DNA from: Gymnothorax reevesii
Taxonomy: Eukaryota > Chordata > Actinopteri > Anguilliformes > Muraenidae
Direction of reading: 5' to 3'
DNA length: 64,000 bases
Assembly: GCA_029721435.1 (NCBI GenBank)
Contig: CM056583.1
Span: forward strand, 93,417,575-93,481,574
This document shows positions 33,600 through 44,919 of the stretch, in pieces. The notes beneath the pieces were generated by a model. It had not been told where the DNA came from and ran no database searches. It saw only the letters and a program-made list of their open reading frames with translations. Each line of letters opens with the position of its first letter. Position 1 is the first letter of the stretch. The position numbers and the translations under genes are program-made.

Positions 33600-35800
33600 A
33601 TGCCTTAGTCAGAAGAACCTGGTCTGTCACTGTAACAGGGTTCTACTTTTTCAAATCTCTTTTCTAGGCCCTATGACTCACCAGTTTGACGTCAGCACCC
33701 AGCCCCCAGTCATTCCGGAACTATCTGTGGATGCGCCAAATCAAATTGTGCTGCTGGTGCAGGTAGACTATATGTACCTGGTCCGAGTCTGATGCCAGTG
33801 CAAGTAGACTATGTCGGCATTCGAATAGTCAAAAAATTACCTAATTCTCAAGTGACATGCTATCATCTAATTCCTAACCACGTTTCTGTAACCTTGAAGG
33901 AAAACATCATGAGTAAAGTACAGGTGTGAAGGGGAATTCAAAGTGTGTGAGCAAGACCAGCGCGCTAATGAGAGAATCCGAACACACCAACACCCCCCGC
34001 AACGGATTCGTGCGTCTCTCACCACTCATGGTCACTTCTCTTCACGATTGGCCTCATGGATGGTGGCGTGTGGGGTGGTGTCATCTCCTTTCTCTCTGTT
34101 CAGGAGGGTTCAGTGTTCCCTGTGCTAAAGGTGAGAAGTTAGGAAGCACTGAAGCACCTTTCTTTTATGTTTAGAGAATTCAAACACACCCCATTGCTGC
34201 CATGTAAATTCTTCCTGGTCATTTCTAAGGAGTTAGAAACTTTTAGGAGCAAGAATGACTATTCAACCTCAGCCCTTGACTTTCGAATGAGAGTGTGTTT
34301 TATGGCGCAGGTAGACTGCATGCACCCAATCAGATTGTGTTTTTGGTGCAGGTAAATTGCACGTGCCCAATGAAGTTGTGTAGCTGGTACCGAAAGGCTA
34401 CATTTACCCAATCAGATGAGGGAGTCTCTCCTGGGCAGTGAAGCTGGAGTGTGCTGCGCTCGCAGAGATCCTCTCTTCCTCAGCGATGCCGAGGGCTGCT
34501 GCCGATCCCCTGGTCGGGCCTTAAATTCTGCACCAGCCACGATTCAGCTGCTATTCAAATCAGGAGTCTTGAGCAAGTGCTGTGTTGGGGTGTAGTTCCC
34601 TGTCAATCAGGGTAGTAATTAGTGTGCAGGAGAGACCGAGATAAAGAGAGTATTTGTTGTGCCGCTGCATTTCTTTTCTCTTCTGACAGGTTTGGGCAAT
34701 GGAAGATATAGTATTTTGCGGCACAGAAGAAAACCAACCCACTAAGCAGCCAAATGCATTGCTCTTGTTTTATTAACATTATAACCTGATTCAGTCAAGG
34801 GATGCGTTTATTTATCACAAGGTTATGTAGTGCTTTCATTTCAGCCATGTTGTGTGAGAGTTGGCAGTAATTCCTCGTACACCATGTCTAATGTAGCGTT
34901 TGCCTCATCACTGATGCCCTTGCAGAGATGGAGCCTCTGTGTAATGAACCATAAAGTAATCGCACAAGCGAAGGCCAAGGAAGCCAGAGAGAAAAGTCAT
35001 TATTTATCAGCGTTTTCTATCCCCCCAATAGGGTTCGAGAGCAGCATTCCTCCTTTCGACAGAACTGCTGCTGTTTGCGAGCGAGAATCGCGGAGTCTCA
35101 CGGCCAGCTGCGATTGGCAACAGCGGGTCTTTTATTCACTTCCTGCGGACGGCGAATGATTCTCTGCCCGTGATCCACACGCCCGTCGTGCCTCAGATAG
35201 CGCACCACCTGTGCTGCATACTTTTCACACGTCCCGTTGGCATGGGAACTCCTGACAAGCCTTCAGTGTGATGCAGACCGTTTCGATCTCAGAGAGATAA
35301 ATATCATCTTAAAGACATGAAAAAAGCATTAATCCGCTCTGTGGCATGTGCGTAAACATTAAAAGAACTGAAATGTAACGCTCTTCAAACATTTGGAATC
35401 GTCACGGTTTTAAAAGTAATTTATTCTTACAGGACACTACATCACCCCACACGTGTGTGATTTTGGTAATGAGCTATTCTGACGATAGAGGAATCTTTTC
35501 CGTTAAATCAAGAACAGGACAAGCTGAAAATATTATTTCAGTCTTGATGCTGATACAGTTCCATTTTAAAATTAATATTTGCTCTGATAACGGCCAACAA
35601 GCAGTTCTTTTGGGACATAACAAATAATTGTTGTTTTGACTTAAAAAAGAACTATATTACGTATTGCATTACGGTCAGACCTGCTTCCAAATTCAGAAAT
35701 TAGTACACCACAAAGACAACCTGAGCAAATTCAAAATGTTTTTTTAAAGATAATATTACTTATTGAATGAAAAAAAGCTGTCGGGAAATTACTGGCGATG
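33600..35800. other. Intergenic DNA without recognised gene
   Basis: Weakly repeated blocks near 33733-33830 and 34300-34420 share GGTGCAGGTAGACT-like and CCCAATCAGAT-like words, probably an old degenerate tandem repeat. Nothing else is recognised. Confidence 0.4.
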
Positions 35801-35814
35801 AATGAAAAAGTAGT

Positions 35815-36040
35815 TGCCACCTTCATTTCTTAATGAATGGAATGATGGGCTCTGCTCGACTACAGGAAAGTCCTGAAGGAGTCTGGTCATTAGTGCCTGA
35901 CCGAATGAATGATTGGGTTCTGCAACAAGATAACAATCCAAAGCACAAGAGCAAGTCCACCGCTGAATGGCTCAAAATGAAGTCCCCTCTGAGATGTTAT
36001 GGCAAGGCATTAAAATCAAAAATCCCACAGTGCGGCTGAA
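35815..36040 (+). pseudogene. Tc1-like transposase fragment
   Basis: The frame contains VLQQDNNPKHKSKSTAEWLK, matching the QDND-PKH-S-WL core around the second catalytic Asp of Tc1-like transposases. Only this short piece is left and the downstream part is out of frame. Confidence 0.65.
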
Positions 36041-36104
36041 ATTCAGTGCAGCCACCTCTGCTTGCAGTTGTGCTAATATATAATATAATATATACACTGA
36101 TCTA

Positions 36105-36943
36105 CACTGAACAATAATATAAACGCCCCGTGTCAAATTTTGGGGTTTTTATTGACATTAGGGTTATGCAATATATGAAGCAAATCAAAATTCATTTTTG
36201 TTAATGAGGAATCTTCAGATCACCGTCCATTATAACATCTTGATATTGGCATCTGCAAAGGAGTGACAATCCTTTGAACACGTTGGGGTTGAAGAAATTG
36301 AATGTTCAATATCTTGTGTGTCCACCATTTGCGTCTCTCAGAGCAACACGTCTCCTTCACATGGAGTTGGTCATGTTGTCTGTAGTGGCCTGTGGAATGT
36401 AATTCCATTCTTCCCGGAGGGCCACACGGAGCTGGCGCGCATTATCCGGAACTGGAACACGGTCGCAGACACGTCAATCCAGAACATCCCAAAGATGCTC
36501 TATGGGCGACATGTCGAATACGCAGGCCAGTCCAGAACTGGAATGTGCTCTGCTTCAAGGAACTGCATGCAGACCGCTCTGGTGGACATCCCTGCATCCA
36601 GCATGCCAATGGCACGTTCCCACATGACCTGAGACATCTGAGGTATGATGACTTTTGACAAAATTTGACATTTTGGTGTGGCTTTTTATTGTCCCCAGTA
36701 TAAGGAGTGTCTGGGTACTGCTCATTCTATCTGATCACCGCCTGGAAATGCCACACCCATGTACTGAGTGACATCACTGCATCACTGAGCAAATGCTCAC
36801 TGACAGAGAGATGGATTAAAAAATGGGACACAAATCAAGAGAAATATCCCTATTGTACAAGTAACAGTCAGCATATGCTCATTTAGAGTTGTTAACTCCA
36901 TGAGGCATCAATATGTGACATGGGGCGTTATTTTTGTCCAGTG
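36105..36943 (-). mobile_element. Tc1/mariner relic
   Basis: The ends CACTGAACAATAATATAAAC (left) and the reverse complement of GTTATTTTTGTCCAGTG (right) are inverted and flanked by TA (36103-36104 and 36944-36945). Internal sequence resembles antisense Tc1-like transposase but no intact frame remains. 839 bp, internally deleted. Confidence 0.75.
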
Positions 36944-37339
36944 TAATTATAATGTAAAAAAATATAATTTACTTTATATAAATTATAAATTACTCTTTCA
37001 CATTGGTGATGAACTCTAGATGTTGGCTAATCTTTATCCCTCAATCAATAAAATGATAAATAGTGTCTGTGAATCCTCATGTTTTTCTTGTCATGAATTG
37101 TATTATGTGTGCAGATCTGAAACTATTCAATGTGATAAAAATGTAAGAAAGTGGAATCTGGGCAGAAAGTGACACAGTTCAACATGTACGTGCTTCTGTT
37201 CATTAATCATTTTCCTCTCGTTTGCTGGAGTCAGAAGGGCCTTTTCCTTGAAACTCTGCCGATAAGACCAGCATCTCATAATAGATCTTGCTGCTGTTCC
37301 AGATTCAGTTGTTTGGCATGTTATTCAAAACAGAGACCC

Positions 37340-37625
37340 CCCCCCTACTCCGATGAGCGGGTCGGCGCGCCCTGGCCCTGGCCTGGTCTACCTGCTCCTG
37401 GGCTCCGCGGGCTTGGGCGGCTTCTCGGGCTCCGCTGCGCGTAGGGGGGGTGGTGGGGCGGTGGGGCGGGGCGGGTGTCCGTGGGGTGGGCGGGGGTCTT
37501 GTACCCTTGCCCTCCCTCCTGGTGGCCCGATGATGAGCCGGGGTGCGCTGGCGGTACCCGACCTCGCCCCGTTTGGGTCCTCCTCTGGATCGGGGTCCTT
37601 GGTCTCCTCCATTCTGGTTTAAAAG
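37340..37625. other. GC-rich island of unknown origin
   Basis: About 285 bp of very GC-rich DNA within AT-rich surroundings, open on both strands. The plus frame is Gly/Ser-rich and the minus frame Pro/His/Arg-rich, both low complexity. No splice or domain evidence supports a gene. It could be a TE fragment or a CpG-island-like remnant. Confidence 0.35.
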
Positions 37626-37899
37626 TGTCTTTTTCCCTCATGTCATTACAGGACAGAAGTCGAAACAGGAAGCTGCTCTGCACCTCTGAGTGTGTTTTCC
37701 GCATAATCATGTCTGTGTGTGTTTCGGTGATTATGTGTATGACAGCACATACTGTGTGTCTATGTTTTTATGTCAGTCACTGTGTATGTGTCTGTGTGTG
37801 CAGTGTGTATGCTGTGTAATACGGAAATAAGTGTGTCTGTGATCTGTGATCATGAGTGTGCTTATAATGGTGTGCATGAGAGTGTGTTTGTACCTTGTG

Positions 37900-38116
37900 T
37901 GATGGGCAGCTTTCCTGGTTACTGTACGTAAACCACGTTATGCTGCTAATCTTCAGCTTGCGGATCTGTGGTCTGTCCTACGGCCTGCAGAGCTCGCTGT
38001 GTTATGGTAATGAGCTGGATGATACAGAGGTTGTGATTGGTTTTGATGAGGAGTTAAATAAAGAATCCTTCGCACTACATCTGTCCCATGTTTACATTTT
38101 ACGACCAAAATACAAC
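37900..38116 (+). repeat. Candidate 5' LTR remnant of gypsy element C
   Basis: It lies just before the gag start, contains TTAAATAAAG near 38055 and ends ACAACA at about 38116, followed by TATTGGCGAGGCGGC in the primer-site position. The start is uncertain and no partner LTR was found at the other end. Confidence 0.4.
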
Positions 38117-38133
38117 ATATTGGCGAGGCGGCT

Positions 38134-38735
38134 ATGGCACCACTCAGCCTGACACAACCGCCACCCTTCCCACAGTCACCTGCTGAATCTGCAATTGCTC
38201 TTGACATCTGGGTGAGTTGTTTTGAGACCTACTTGACTGCAATATCTGACAAGGAATTGGTGGACAAAAGAAAGCGCTCACTTCTGATTCACTGCATTAG
38301 TGTGGAGGCTCAACTAATTTTCTATACTCTTGAAACGGGGACAACATATGAAAATGCTTGCGATGCATTGAAGAGGTTCTTTTTTCCCGAAGTTAACCTT
38401 GTGGCAAAACAAAACAAGTTTCGCCAATATAGTCAGAACATCGGCATTTCGCAGCTGCCCTGCGTGAGCTTGCATCTACCTGTGAGTTTGGGGTGGTAGC
38501 ACAGAGACCGACTGGTCGAGAAAATAGACATTTCCAGGATATGAGAACGTTTGCTGTTCGAAAAGGAACAAAAATTAATTTTGATTCACTTCATATATTG
38601 CATAACCCTATTGGTCATAAAAACTCCAAAATTTGACATCGGGCGTTTATATTTTTGTTATAACTGTGCTAGCTGAGGGAAAAGCGATGACAAAGAAAGA
38701 TGACACGGTGCTTGGGGCTATCGAGGGAACTCCAA
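38134..38735 (+). pseudogene. Gypsy element C gag, 5' part
   Basis: Starts ATG at 38134 (MAPLSLTQPPPFPQS) and gives a capsid-like domain with WVSCFETYL, KRSLLIHC and FFFPEVNLVAKQNKFRQ motifs of the non-chromodomain Ty3/gypsy (Mag/K02A2.6-like) type. The frame shifts near 38440 and has a stop soon after; recognisable gag continues to about 38572, is interrupted by a Tc1/mariner scrap (38573-38658) and resumes to about 38735. There a Tc1-like element cuts it, and the gag nucleocapsid resumes at about 48920. Confidence 0.7.
38573..38658 (+). mobile_element. Tc1/mariner terminal fragment
   Basis: In reverse orientation it matches the left terminus of the relic at 36105-36943 (ATATTGCATAACCCTA, CCAAAATTTGACATCG, GGGCGTTTATATTTTTGTT). 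It is a terminal-repeat-only piece inserted in gag of element C. Confidence 0.65.
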
Positions 38736-38736
38736 C

Positions 38737-39390
38737 CCCAATTCCAAAATAGTTGTGACAAAGTAAATTGTGAATAAAATCAAAATGCAATGACTTTCAA
38801 ATCACACCAGCCAGTATTTTATTCGCAATAGAACAGAGATAACAGAGCAAATGATGAAACTGAGAAATTTTACAATTTTATCCAAAAAATGAGCTCATTT
38901 CAAATTTTTTGGCTGCAACAGGTCTCAAAAAAGTTGAGACAGGCGCCTGTTCACCATGGTGTAGCTTCCCCTCTTCTTTTTAACACAGAGTGGAGGCATT
39001 TGGGTATTGATGAGACAAGTTTCTTGAGTTTAACCATTGGAATTTGATCCCACTCTTGTTTAATACAGGCTTCCAGCTGCTGGAGAGTTTTGGGTCTCCT
39101 TTGACGAACTTTTCATTTAATTATGCGCCAAATGTTCTCAATCGGTGAAAGATCAGGACTGCAGGCAGGCCAGTTCAGCACACGGACTCTTCTACTATGA
39201 AGCCATGCTGTTGTAATTGCTGCAGTATGTGGTTTTGTAATGTCCTGCTGAAATACACAAGGCCTTCCCTGGAATAGATGTCATCTGGAGGGGAGCATAT
39301 GTTGCTTTAAAACCTTTATATACCTTTCAGCATTCATGGTGCTTTTTAAAACATGCAAGTGTCCCACACCATATGCACTAATGCATCCTG
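38737..39390 (-). mobile_element. Tc1-like element, left half
   Basis: It begins AACCCCAATTCCAAAATAGT and runs through a sequence resembling widespread fish Tc1-like repeats (words GCGCCAAATGTTCTCAATC, GACTGCAGGCAGGCCAGTT, antisense transposase). The partner terminus, the same word inverted (AGAATTGGGGTTGTA), lies at about 48904-48918. The two halves are separated by about 9.4 kb of nested insertions. Confidence 0.6.
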
Positions 39391-39394
39391 TGGC

Positions 39395-39901
39395 CTCCCC
39401 GCTTGTTCACGTGTGGGCAGTGGGGACAGAAGTAGGGCGACGACACCAGACACAGGATCTTGAACAAAAACGCCGCCTTTTATTGGGCACTCTTAATTAC
39501 GTGGGCCGTCGGGGCTCTGTAAGGATCCCACAATGCTACTCGGGGTTAGGGAGGTCAGGGGTCCCGCACGGTCGGTCCACTCGCTCTGGGGCAGGGGTCC
39601 AACTTGGCGCCTGCTCCGTATCCCCGAGGTGCTGGAGGCTGGGTAAATAATAAGAATTAGTGGCTGAGCCTTTACACAAAAGGCAGGAGAGCAAACAGGT
39701 GCTTCCTGTGTCTGCGGCTAACAGCTCTTCTCTCCACTGCAGCAGCCCCGTCATACGCCCCACAGTAATTGCTGTGTGATGCCCCCCTGGTGAGTGCAAT
39801 CATCCCCTCCCCTCCGGTCTGTGGCGCTGTCCATGGTGCTGCGCCTGTGCTGTGGTCCTTGTCCAGGGTGCTGAATCCCGGAGGAGCAGCCTGAGACCTC
39901 C

Positions 39902-39944
<43 letters not shown>

Positions 39945-40161
39945 TTTATTAACTCTACGACACCTTTAGAGGTAAGAGAGCACAGTAAAATGCATTGATA
40001 TAAAACACTTACAAATTTTAAAAGCCACAAAAGGCAAAACCTCGTACTGAGATTCGGAGATTGATACAAAATACAGAAAGACTCGCAAAAAAAAAGAAGA
40101 AAAAAACGCACTCAGGCACAAATGACCAAAAATCATGGAAGAAACTAATTAAACTTAGACA
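39395..40161. other. Unclassified segment with AAT microsatellite
   Basis: It contains an (AAT)n tract of about 13 copies at 39903-39942, followed by an A-rich sequence. A LINE 3' end in antisense orientation, continued after 47960, is possible. No gene seen. Confidence 0.35.
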
Positions 40162-40577
40162 TTACGGGCTCTAATTTCGTAGATCAGGCGCAGGCGCGGC
40201 GAATGGGGGGTGCGCCGCGCCAACGGGGTGTGTCCAGGCGTATGTTGCAATTTCGTGCCCGGCGTAGCCTGGCGCAAGAACTCCTCTGTCCCGCCTCTGC
40301 TCCTCCTTCCAGCGGAAGTTGGCAAAGAAGGCGACACAGCCGAGTCAAATCCTGCTCATTGGGAAGAGAAACGATGGATGGCGTGTTCCTATTATTACAA
40401 GCTGCTGCTGCTTAAAATTTTGGGATTAACATGCATGGACAACAATGCAAGATACGTTACACATTTATTTTCAATATGTGATCTTAACTCAGTACGACAT
40501 CATAGCAATCAGGCTGTATTCCTTTCCCCCACTAAAGACGATCAAACCTAAGTGACAATAATAGTAGCCTAGTATTA

Positions 40578-41557
40578 AGCCGCTTGCACGCTGGACGCGA
40601 AACGAATTTTTCGCTCGACAGATTGCGTTGAATGCAGTGTCTTGTGTCCGAAAGTCTGACAGGGTTTTAATAAATCTCCGTGTCCGACAGTCTATTATTG
40701 TTTTTAATTTCTTCAAATCTACCGACTCTTTTAGATATTAAACGTGAATGTTTTGATAAGAGGGCTCAGTTCTTCAAGATGAGTACCGAGAATTTCAATC
40801 AATGTTTCTGTTTAAGCTGCTCAGTAAAGTGAGTCGACACTGGCGCAAGACTACGTACAATGTCTCCGTGTCTGACAAAAAAAAAAAAAAAATAGAGAAC
40901 GTTTAGAACAGAATGATAACGAAATAAAGAATAAAAACAAACATTTTATCAACAGAACATCCAATGAACACTGCGATTTATCTATTTGCGGGTCATCTTT
41001 TTGGATGTTCCGTGTGTTGGTGATATATTTTATTCTTTATTTCGTTATAAATCTGTTGTCATATCAATACTTTTATTTTTTGCTGGCTGCTGGACATGGA
41101 GTATTTTGCATTTCGTGTCGGACAGTCTTGATCGTGCATGCGATAATTTATTCACACTGTCAATGGTCATGGAATTGATTTGCTCACTGACTACAAGTAC
41201 TATTATTTCTCAGGTGTGGAAATAAAGCGTGAATCTGTTCGATCCATCTGACTAATTTTCAAAAGAAAGACCGAATAAATACTGCTATCTATCTTCAACG
41301 GAAGAAAACAGACGAATAGGCTAAAAAGACCAAGAAAAGTCGATAGCTATCGATTTGCGTTCTGCGAAGGGCGAACACAAACATGGCCAAGTTTGCACGT
41401 CTAATAATTCCTGGAATACTCGGAAAAATTAGAACTTTTATGACTTTCGGACACGGAGCTATATTAATACCCTGTTCGACTATTGCGTCTTTGCATTGCC
41501 TTTGTCTGTAATCAGTCGTGCGAAAAAATTCGTTTCGTGTCCAGTGTGCAAGCGGCT
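40578..41557. mobile_element. Second Harbinger-like transposon, nested
   Basis: A 980-bp element with long inverted termini: AGCCGCTTGCACGCTGGACG on the left and the reverse complement AGCCGCTTGCACACTGGACA on the right, matching over about 38 bp with two mismatches and one indel. It is flanked by TTA (40575-40577 and 41558-41560). Only short frames are inside; recurring GTGTCCGACAGTC-like words flank the centre. Non-autonomous. Confidence 0.8.
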
Positions 41558-41843
41558 TTACTAGTGAGCAAAGAACGCAAGCATGGTATGTGTTTGTGGT
41601 TGGCTGGGAAAGATGTGAAGTCCTTAGTTTGCATCACAGATTCAGCTGCGTTGATTAAGCCAGGTCAAGTTTCCATTACGCGTGCCAACCGCCTTTAATC
41701 TGACATCAGGACAATCGATGTAGATACTTTAATGTAAGTCCTTATTCAGAATTACATTAAATAGTGCTCCCTGTAATTATTTATTGCATTGAAATGTGCC
41801 TGACATTCTGGAAACCTGCCTGTGAGATTTCGGTGATGTGTGC

Positions 41844-42136
41844 TGTAATGTGAATATAGGCCACTAGATGGCAGTATTTACCTTTTTTTTTGTTAAGCTC
41901 AGACTGGAGTCATGTTTAGACACCCAGCATGTTCACACCCAGCACATCACCAGGAAACCCACCAAAGGGACTGTAAATATTTCTGTTTTTTTTATTCAAT
42001 CTTGGTCATTAGTTGTTAGTTAGTTGTTATTGTCAATTGTCTGTTTAATTAAATGTGTTTATGTTTTAAATTGTGTCTGTCATCCCTTGCTGTTACTGTT
42101 GTGTTATAAATGTAAGAACAAATTGGGGCCATAACA
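41844..42136 (+). repeat. 5' LTR of the Gmr1-type element, internally deleted
   Basis: It begins TGTAATGTGAATATAGG and ends GGGGCCATAACA like the 3' LTR but lacks 191 bp in the middle, including the segment with TATATAAGG. This copy therefore probably lacks its core promoter. Confidence 0.85.
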
Positions 42137-42138
42137 AA

Positions 42139-42159
42139 TTGGGGGCTCAAGGTCCGGGA
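42139..42159 (+). promoter_or_regulatory. Possible tRNA-Pro-like primer-binding site
   Basis: Just after the 5' LTR the sequence TTGGGGGCTCAAGGTCCGGG resembles the tRNA-Pro primer site used by many retroelements, but with three extra bases after GGGGGCTC. Assignment is tentative. Unlike elements A and B, no self-complementary site was noticed. Confidence 0.4.
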
Positions 42160-42225
42160 TAGACCATTTTGTGAGTAATTTATTGAAAATCTAACATTTC
42201 AAATTGTAAAATTGATTTTTTTTAA

Positions 42226-44919
42226 TTGAATACATATATATTGACAACAGCAACGGATGATTTCTTGGCATCACCAACCGTAGGGGTTTTGAAGTCTTTT
42301 AAAAAGACAGAACTGCTAGAAATTTGCAGACATTTAGAGCTGACAGAGGTGAAACCAGCCATGCGAAAAGCAAGACTGGCTCGAGAGATAGTTGAATATT
42401 ACATTGATGAAAATGTGTTTGCACCCGGAGATCTGGAACAGTTTCCAGTGGAAAATCCAAATATAGAAATGGAACTTAAATTAAAAATGCTAGAGATTGA
42501 AAGGGAGGAAAGAGAAAAAGAAAGGGAGGAAAAAGAAAAGCAAAGAGAATTTGAGAGGGAAGAAAAAGAAAAACAAAGGCAGTTTGAGTTAGAAAAATTT
42601 GCAAGAGAAGAGAAAATAGAAAGGGAGGGAAAAGAAAAACAAAGAGAATTTGAGTTAGAAAAATTTGCAAGACAGAGAGATTTTGAATTAGAGAAATTCG
42701 ATAGAGAAGAAAGACTCCAAATGGAGCAACTAAAAATTAAAATTGAAAATAAAAATAAATTTTGTGCCAGTCAGGAGGTAAAACTGGTGCCTCCATTTTC
42801 GGAAAAGGATGTTGACAACTATTTCCAGTGTTTTGAAAAGGTAGCAAAGAGTTGCCAGTGGCCAAAGGAACACTGGCCTCTGATGTTGCAAACTGTCCTC
42901 AAGGGTAAAGCTCAACAAGCCTATTCGGCTTTGTCTGCAGATGATTCCTCTGATTATGAGGTTGTCAAAAAGGTTTTTTTGAGAGCTTATGAGTTGGTTC
43001 CAGAGGCTTACCGACAGAAATTCAGAGGTCTGAAGAAATCTGAAAATCAGACTTATGTTGAATTTGCTAATGAAAAGCAGGTATGCTTTGAGCGCTGGTG
43101 TACTTTTATGGAGGTCAAGGATGATTTCAACTCACTAAAAGAGATGGTGTTAGTTGAAGAATTCAAGAACTGTGTTAAAGATGATGTTAAGACCTACCTC
43201 AATGAGAAGCAAGCACTGAATTTGCAATCAGCTGCCAAATTTGCAGATGAATATGTTCTCACACATAAGTCCAAATTTCAGTCTAGCAGTAATAATCGAT
43301 GGTCCCAATTTCAGAAAAAGGGTTATGGTGATACCCAAGATTCCTCACCCAAAGACAAAGACAAATCTGGTGATGGTGCTCAGAAATCCAGTAACAGGTC
43401 TGATCAAAGTGTGAAAGCTGACAGTGACAAAAGTGGTCTAGTTTGCAGTTATTGCAAGAAATCTGGTCATGTTACAACTAACTGTTGGTTCCTAAAAGCT
43501 AAGAAAGAAAAAGAAAAGGATACCAAACCAAATGCCTTTGTGAAAACAAGGTTAGAAACCCCTGTAGTAGATAACCAATCTGCTAAATTGCCTGCTTCTT
43601 GTGGGGCTAAAAAGCCTGATACAGCTGACTTCGTGAGGGAGGAATTTCTTCCATTTGTGTCAGAGGGATTTGTGGCTCTGAATGAGCATACTACTCCTGT
43701 CCCCATATATATCCTAAGGGATACCGGAGCTTCTCAGTCACTTTTGTTGATGGACTCCTTGGAGTTACGTGATGAGACCGCTTCAGGGGATTTCATACTT
43801 GTACAAGGTATTGAAGGGAGGACTGTATCTGTACCCCTGCGCTCTATATTCTTGAAGTCAGATTTAGTTACAGGACAGGTAAAGGTGGGACTTATGTCAA
43901 GTCTACCTATAAAGGGTGTTTCTCTGTTGCTAGGCAATGACCTGGCTGGGGGCAAAGTAGTTCCCCCCGTACATCTTACTTCACAGCCGAGCACTGAAGA
44001 TGGGGATGAGGACCCATCTCTTTATCCTTCTTGCGCAGTGACTCGTGCTATGGCCAAGAAGGCTAAAGAAGAAGATGATGTGGTGCCGTCCAGTACATTG
44101 AATAGTCAGGACTCAGGTGGTTCGCCTCATGACTCTGATTGGCCTACTATGGTTTCTCCGTTTGAGGACTTATCAGATACTTTTATCAGTTCTCTATTCA
44201 GCCAGCCGGAAGGGTCTGGTGATTCTGATGTGTCTGGAGACTTGTCTCTGTCCAGAAAGCGGTTGATTGAGGAGCAAACTAACGATCCTGAAATTTGTGT
44301 ACTAAAGAGGAGGGCCCTTCCTGATAAAGAAATAGACGCAGTTCCAGTTGGGTATTATCTCAAGGATGGTGTGTTGATGCGGAAGTGGCGCCCTCCTGAT
44401 ATCCCTGCCAATGCAGATTGGGCAGTGCTCAGGCAAATTGTTCCGAAGGTCCACAGGAATGAGATCTTAACAATGGCTCATAGTTTACCTTTAGGAGGTC
44501 ATCTTGGTGTTAACAAGACTGTTGATAAGATCATGAAACACTTCTTTTGGCCTGGGCTTCGGAAAGACGTTTCCAACCTTTGCAAAACCTGTCACGCTTG
44601 TCGGGTAGTTGGAAAACACCAGTTAGACCCACCTGTAGCTCCATTGCAGCCTATCCCAGCATTTGGGGAGCCATTCTCTAGGGTCATTGTTGATTGCGTT
44701 GGTCCATTACCCAAGACTAGATCTGGAAATCAGTACTTGTTGACAATCATGTGTGCATCTACCAGATTCCCCGAAGCCATACCTCTACGTAACATCAAGG
44801 CAACTGCAATCTCGAAGGCTTTGATAAAGTTCTTCACGTTGTTTGGCCTTCCCAGGGAAATTCAGTCAGACCAGGGTTGCAATTTCCAGGATTGTTTCAG
44901 CAGGTTGTGTATGAACTAG
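42226..44919 (+). CDS. Gmr1-type gag-PR-INT polyprotein, first part (about 897 aa)
   Basis: The open frame follows a TAA at 42223 and opens with TTG; the first in-frame ATG is only at 42361 (residue 46), so the original start may be mutated. Domains: N-terminal helix region; a long Lys/Glu-rich coiled coil (about residues 80-185); a capsid-like domain (about 190-350); CCHC knuckle CSYCKKSGHVTTNC near 407-420; aspartic protease RDTGASQSLLL near 499-510; integrase HHCC finger (H-H-C-C between about 742 and 795); integrase core with IVDCVGPL (first Asp) and SDQGCNF (second Asp). The frame is lost at about 44880 inside the integrase core. The frame is otherwise unbroken. Confidence 0.88.
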   Translation: MNTYILTTATDDFLASPTVGVLKSFKKTELLEICRHLELTEVKPAMRKARLAREIVEYYIDENVFAPGDLEQFPVENPNIEMELKLKMLEIEREEREKEREEKEKQREFEREEKEKQRQFELEKFAREEKIEREGKEKQREFELEKFARQRDFELEKFDREERLQMEQLKIKIENKNKFCASQEVKLVPPFSEKDVDNYFQCFEKVAKSCQWPKEHWPLMLQTVLKGKAQQAYSALSADDSSDYEVVKKVFLRAYELVPEAYRQKFRGLKKSENQTYVEFANEKQVCFERWCTFMEVKDDFNSLKEMVLVEEFKNCVKDDVKTYLNEKQALNLQSAAKFADEYVLTHKSKFQSSSNNRWSQFQKKGYGDTQDSSPKDKDKSGDGAQKSSNRSDQSVKADSDKSGLVCSYCKKSGHVTTNCWFLKAKKEKEKDTKPNAFVKTRLETPVVDNQSAKLPASCGAKKPDTADFVREEFLPFVSEGFVALNEHTTPVPIYILRDTGASQSLLLMDSLELRDETASGDFILVQGIEGRTVSVPLRSIFLKSDLVTGQVKVGLMSSLPIKGVSLLLGNDLAGGKVVPPVHLTSQPSTEDGDEDPSLYPSCAVTRAMAKKAKEEDDVVPSSTLNSQDSGGSPHDSDWPTMVSPFEDLSDTFISSLFSQPEGSGDSDVSGDLSLSRKRLIEEQTNDPEICVLKRRALPDKEIDAVPVGYYLKDGVLMRKWRPPDIPANADWAVLRQIVPKVHRNEILTMAHSLPLGGHLGVNKTVDKIMKHFFWPGLRKDVSNLCKTCHACRVVGKHQLDPPVAPLQPIPAFGEPFSRVIVDCVGPLPKTRSGNQYLLTIMCASTRFPEAIPLRNIKATAISKALIKFFTLFGLPREIQSDQGCNFQDCFSRLCMN

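Noticed and set aside
37345..37710. Pro/Arg-rich minus ORF and Gly/Ser-rich plus ORF
   Set aside because: Low-complexity frames caused by GC-rich composition, without domains or splice sites.
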